Below are positions 62,361 to 64,000 of a DNA stretch of 64,000 bases, in pieces. This DNA is from Paraburkholderia graminis C4D1M (GTDB taxonomy: Bacteria; Pseudomonadota; Gammaproteobacteria; Burkholderiales; Burkholderiaceae), in NCBI RefSeq assembly GCF_000172415.1, contig NZ_ABLD01000002.1, forward strand, positions 310,001 through 374,000. The letters are read 5' to 3'. Position 1 is the stretch's first letter. Each line of letters begins with the position of its first letter. Under the pieces are notes generated by a model, which ran no database searches, was not told the origin of the DNA, and saw only the letters and a list, made by a program, of their open reading frames with translations. The position numbers and the translations under genes were made by a program.

Positions 62361-63885
62361 CGAGCGCGCTTCATCCATGCGAATTGCTTCGGTGGTCGAA
62401 GCATTGTCGGTCACCAAACGCTACGGCTCGACGGCGGCGCTGAACGACGTGAGCATTCGCGTGATGCCCGGCGAGTCGCATGCGCTCGTCGGGCGCAACG
62501 GCGCGGGCAAGTCGACGCTCGTGTCGATCCTGACCGGCTTGCGCAAACCCGATACCGGCGACGTGCGCTTTAACGGCGAGCCCGCGCCGCCCCTCGCCGA
62601 CCGCGATGCATGGCGCGAGCGCGTGGCCTGCGTGTATCAGCATTCGACGATCATTCGCGACCTGTCCGTCGCGGAAAATCTGTTCATCAACCGGCAGCCG
62701 TCGCGAGGCGGCGTGATCGACTGGCGAACCATGCGCCGCGACGCGCGCGCCTTGCTCGACCACTGGAAGATCGACGTGCGTGAAGACGCGCGCGCCGGCG
62801 ACCTGAGCGTCGAGGCGCGGCAACTCGTCGAGATCGCGCGGGCGTTGTCGTACGGCGCGCGCTTCATCATCCTCGACGAACCCACCGCGCAGCTCGACGG
62901 CGACGAAATCAAGCGGCTCTTTCGGCGCATCGAGGAATTGCAGCGCGAAGGCGTGACCTTTCTGTTCATCTCGCACCATCTGCAGGAGGTGTACGAGATT
63001 TGCCAGGCGGTCACAGTATTGCGCGACGCGCGGCATATCGTCAGCGCGCCGGTTTCCGCGTTGCCGCGCGAACAGTTGATCGAAGCGATGACGGGCGAAC
63101 GCGGCGGCCTTCTGGTCGCGGATGCGGCGGCGCGCGAACCGTTGCGCGCCGACACCGCGATTGCGCTGCAAGTCGACCGGCTCAGCGGCGCGGATTACGA
63201 AGACGTGTCGTTCGCCGTCAAGCGCGGCGAAGTCGTCGGCTTGACCGGCGCGACGAGCAGCGGCCGCACAAGCGTGGCGGAAGCGATTGCCGGCTTGCGC
63301 GCGGCGAAGCGCGGCACGATCAGCGTGGACGGCGTGAGCCTGCCGCCCGGCGATGTGCCCGCAGCGCTCGCGCACGGCATCGGCTGCGTGCCGAAAGACC
63401 GCCATCACGAGGGGCTCGTGTTGACGCAATCGATCGCGGAAAACGCGTCGATGACGATCGCGCGGCTCTTCGGCAAGTTCGGCATCGCGACGCCCGCAAA
63501 GAAAAACGCGTTCGGCCAGAAGATGATCGACGCGCTCGGCATCGTCGCTCAGGGACCGGAGCACGTCGTATCCGGCCTATCGGGCGGCAATCAGCAGAAG
63601 GTCGTGATGGCGCGCGCACTCGCCACCAATCCCAACGTGCTGGTGCTGATCGACCCCACGGCGGGCGTCGACGTGAAATCGAAAGAAGCGCTGCTCTCCG
63701 TCGTGGATCGCGTGCGCGAAGAAGGCAAGGCCGTGCTGGTCGTGTCCGGCGAACTCGACGATCTGCGCACCTGTGACCGTGTTCTCGTCATGTTCCGAGG
63801 CCGTATCGCCGCGGAATTTCCCGCGGGATGGCAGGACCAGGATCTGATTGCATCCGTTGAAGGAGTAAGTCTCCATGAAGAATAG
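62320..63885 (+). CDS. ABC importer ATPase, RbsA/XylG type (two nucleotide-binding domains)
   Basis: The 521-aa double ATPase has a first domain with GRNGAGKST (Walker A), a degenerate signature LSVEARQ and FIILDEPTAQLD (Walker B). The second has a degenerate TGATSSGRTS in place of Walker A, the signature LSGGNQQKVVMARAL and VLVLIDPTAGVD. Such asymmetry is normal in monosaccharide importers. The start is ambiguous: ATG at 62320, 62332 or 62377 are all in frame, and the first 14 residues are a repeat of S-G-D-M/I from a 12-bp tandem repeat. The ATGA overlap favours 62320. Confidence 0.92.
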   Translation: MSGDMSGDISGDISERASSMRIASVVEALSVTKRYGSTAALNDVSIRVMPGESHALVGRNGAGKSTLVSILTGLRKPDTGDVRFNGEPAPPLADRDAWRERVACVYQHSTIIRDLSVAENLFINRQPSRGGVIDWRTMRRDARALLDHWKIDVREDARAGDLSVEARQLVEIARALSYGARFIILDEPTAQLDGDEIKRLFRRIEELQREGVTFLFISHHLQEVYEICQAVTVLRDARHIVSAPVSALPREQLIEAMTGERGGLLVADAAAREPLRADTAIALQVDRLSGADYEDVSFAVKRGEVVGLTGATSSGRTSVAEAIAGLRAAKRGTISVDGVSLPPGDVPAALAHGIGCVPKDRHHEGLVLTQSIAENASMTIARLFGKFGIATPAKKNAFGQKMIDALGIVAQGPEHVVSGLSGGNQQKVVMARALATNPNVLVLIDPTAGVDVKSKEALLSVVDRVREEGKAVLVVSGELDDLRTCDRVLVMFRGRIAAEFPAGWQDQDLIASVEGVSLHEE

Positions 63886-64000
63886 TGTGCCCAGTCCCGC
63901 GTTCGGCGCGGCGCAGGCCCATGTCCACGCGCAAGCGTCCGCATCCGCATCTGCATCTGCGTCGGCTTCGCGCGGCAAACGCGGACGCTCGCAACTTGCA
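63875..64000 (+). CDS. Probable ABC importer permease, N-terminal end only
   Basis: The ATG at 63875, with AAGGAGTAAG upstream, lies inside the end of the ATPase gene (overlap 11 bp) and opens a frame that runs past the window edge. Forty-two residues are visible: MKNSVPSPAFGAAQAHVHAQ, then an Ala-Ser repeat (six Ser-Ala pairs) and RGKRGRSQ. By position in the operon it should be the RbsC-type membrane permease; no transmembrane segment is yet visible, so this is inference. Confidence 0.6.
   Translation, partial: MKNSVPSPAFGAAQAHVHAQASASASASASASRGKRGRSQLA

Overview
The window is GC-rich, double-stranded bacterial chromosomal DNA of the Burkholderiaceae type, most like Paraburkholderia or Caballeronia. 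The reasons are the codon bias, the small betaproteobacterial H-NS protein, the trimeric autotransporter with an extended signal peptide, and the density of LysR, GntR, IclR, AraC and MFS catabolic clusters. It looks like accessory or secondary-replicon gene content. No rRNA, tRNA, CRISPR array, transposase or prophage was seen. The genus call is inference; no database search was possible.

Layout. 1-2010: a partial Cys-rich YkgJ-type protein (-) diverges from a CHASE3-GGDEF diguanylate cyclase (+). 2011-3268: a gene-free stretch holding twelve copies of a 21-bp interspersed motif and a broken cheY-like pseudogene. 3269-5071: an SDR and a GlxA-type AraC regulator. 5300-9929: LysR, CoA-transferase, HMG-CoA-lyase-like enzyme and MFS carrier, a likely acid-catabolism operon. 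10035-10846: two small unknown proteins. 11176-18614: a GntR/FCD repressor diverging from aminotransferase, MFS, hydratase-like and FAD/Fe-S dehydrogenase genes, with matching palindromes at the repressor's start codon and at the operon promoter. 18649-23608: AraC regulator, EamA and LysE exporters, YcaQ-type glycosylase and a small secreted protein. 23817-26620: a DedA-rhodanese fusion followed by a cNMP-binding thioredoxin-reductase-like flavoprotein that lacks the redox CxxC.

26962-32559: small proteins, a DinB-like protein, an orphan terminator suggesting a small RNA, an orphan hybrid histidine kinase and RidA. 32560-38255: an AT-richer control region with two TTAGGA/TCCTA inverted repeats, then a 1652-aa trimeric autotransporter with internal 756-bp duplications. 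38432-41636: a GntP permease diverging from a sigma-54 activator, with a good -24/-12 element in front of the permease. 41725-44421: small lipoprotein, small unknown protein, serine hydrolase, H-NS. 44422-45019: further copies of the 21-bp motif in reverse orientation. 45020-49528: formaldehyde-activating-enzyme homologue, aldo/keto reductase, aldehyde dehydrogenase and MFS in one run. 49569-49743: a 25-unit heptanucleotide repeat. 50136-55412: release factor 3, LysR and a Pat-like protein acetyltransferase. 55576-59286: a two-partner secretion pair. 59482-64000: an unknown protein, then IclR diverging from a sugar-type ABC importer that runs off the right edge.

The window is mainly a set of self-contained substrate-uptake and catabolism cassettes, each with its own regulator, plus two surface-adhesin loci. 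The least explained item is the 21-bp motif family (16 copies at three loci, all between genes). The most testable regulatory idea is that an orphan BvgS-like kinase pathway controls the adjacent autotransporter through the paired TTAGGA/TCCTA sites.
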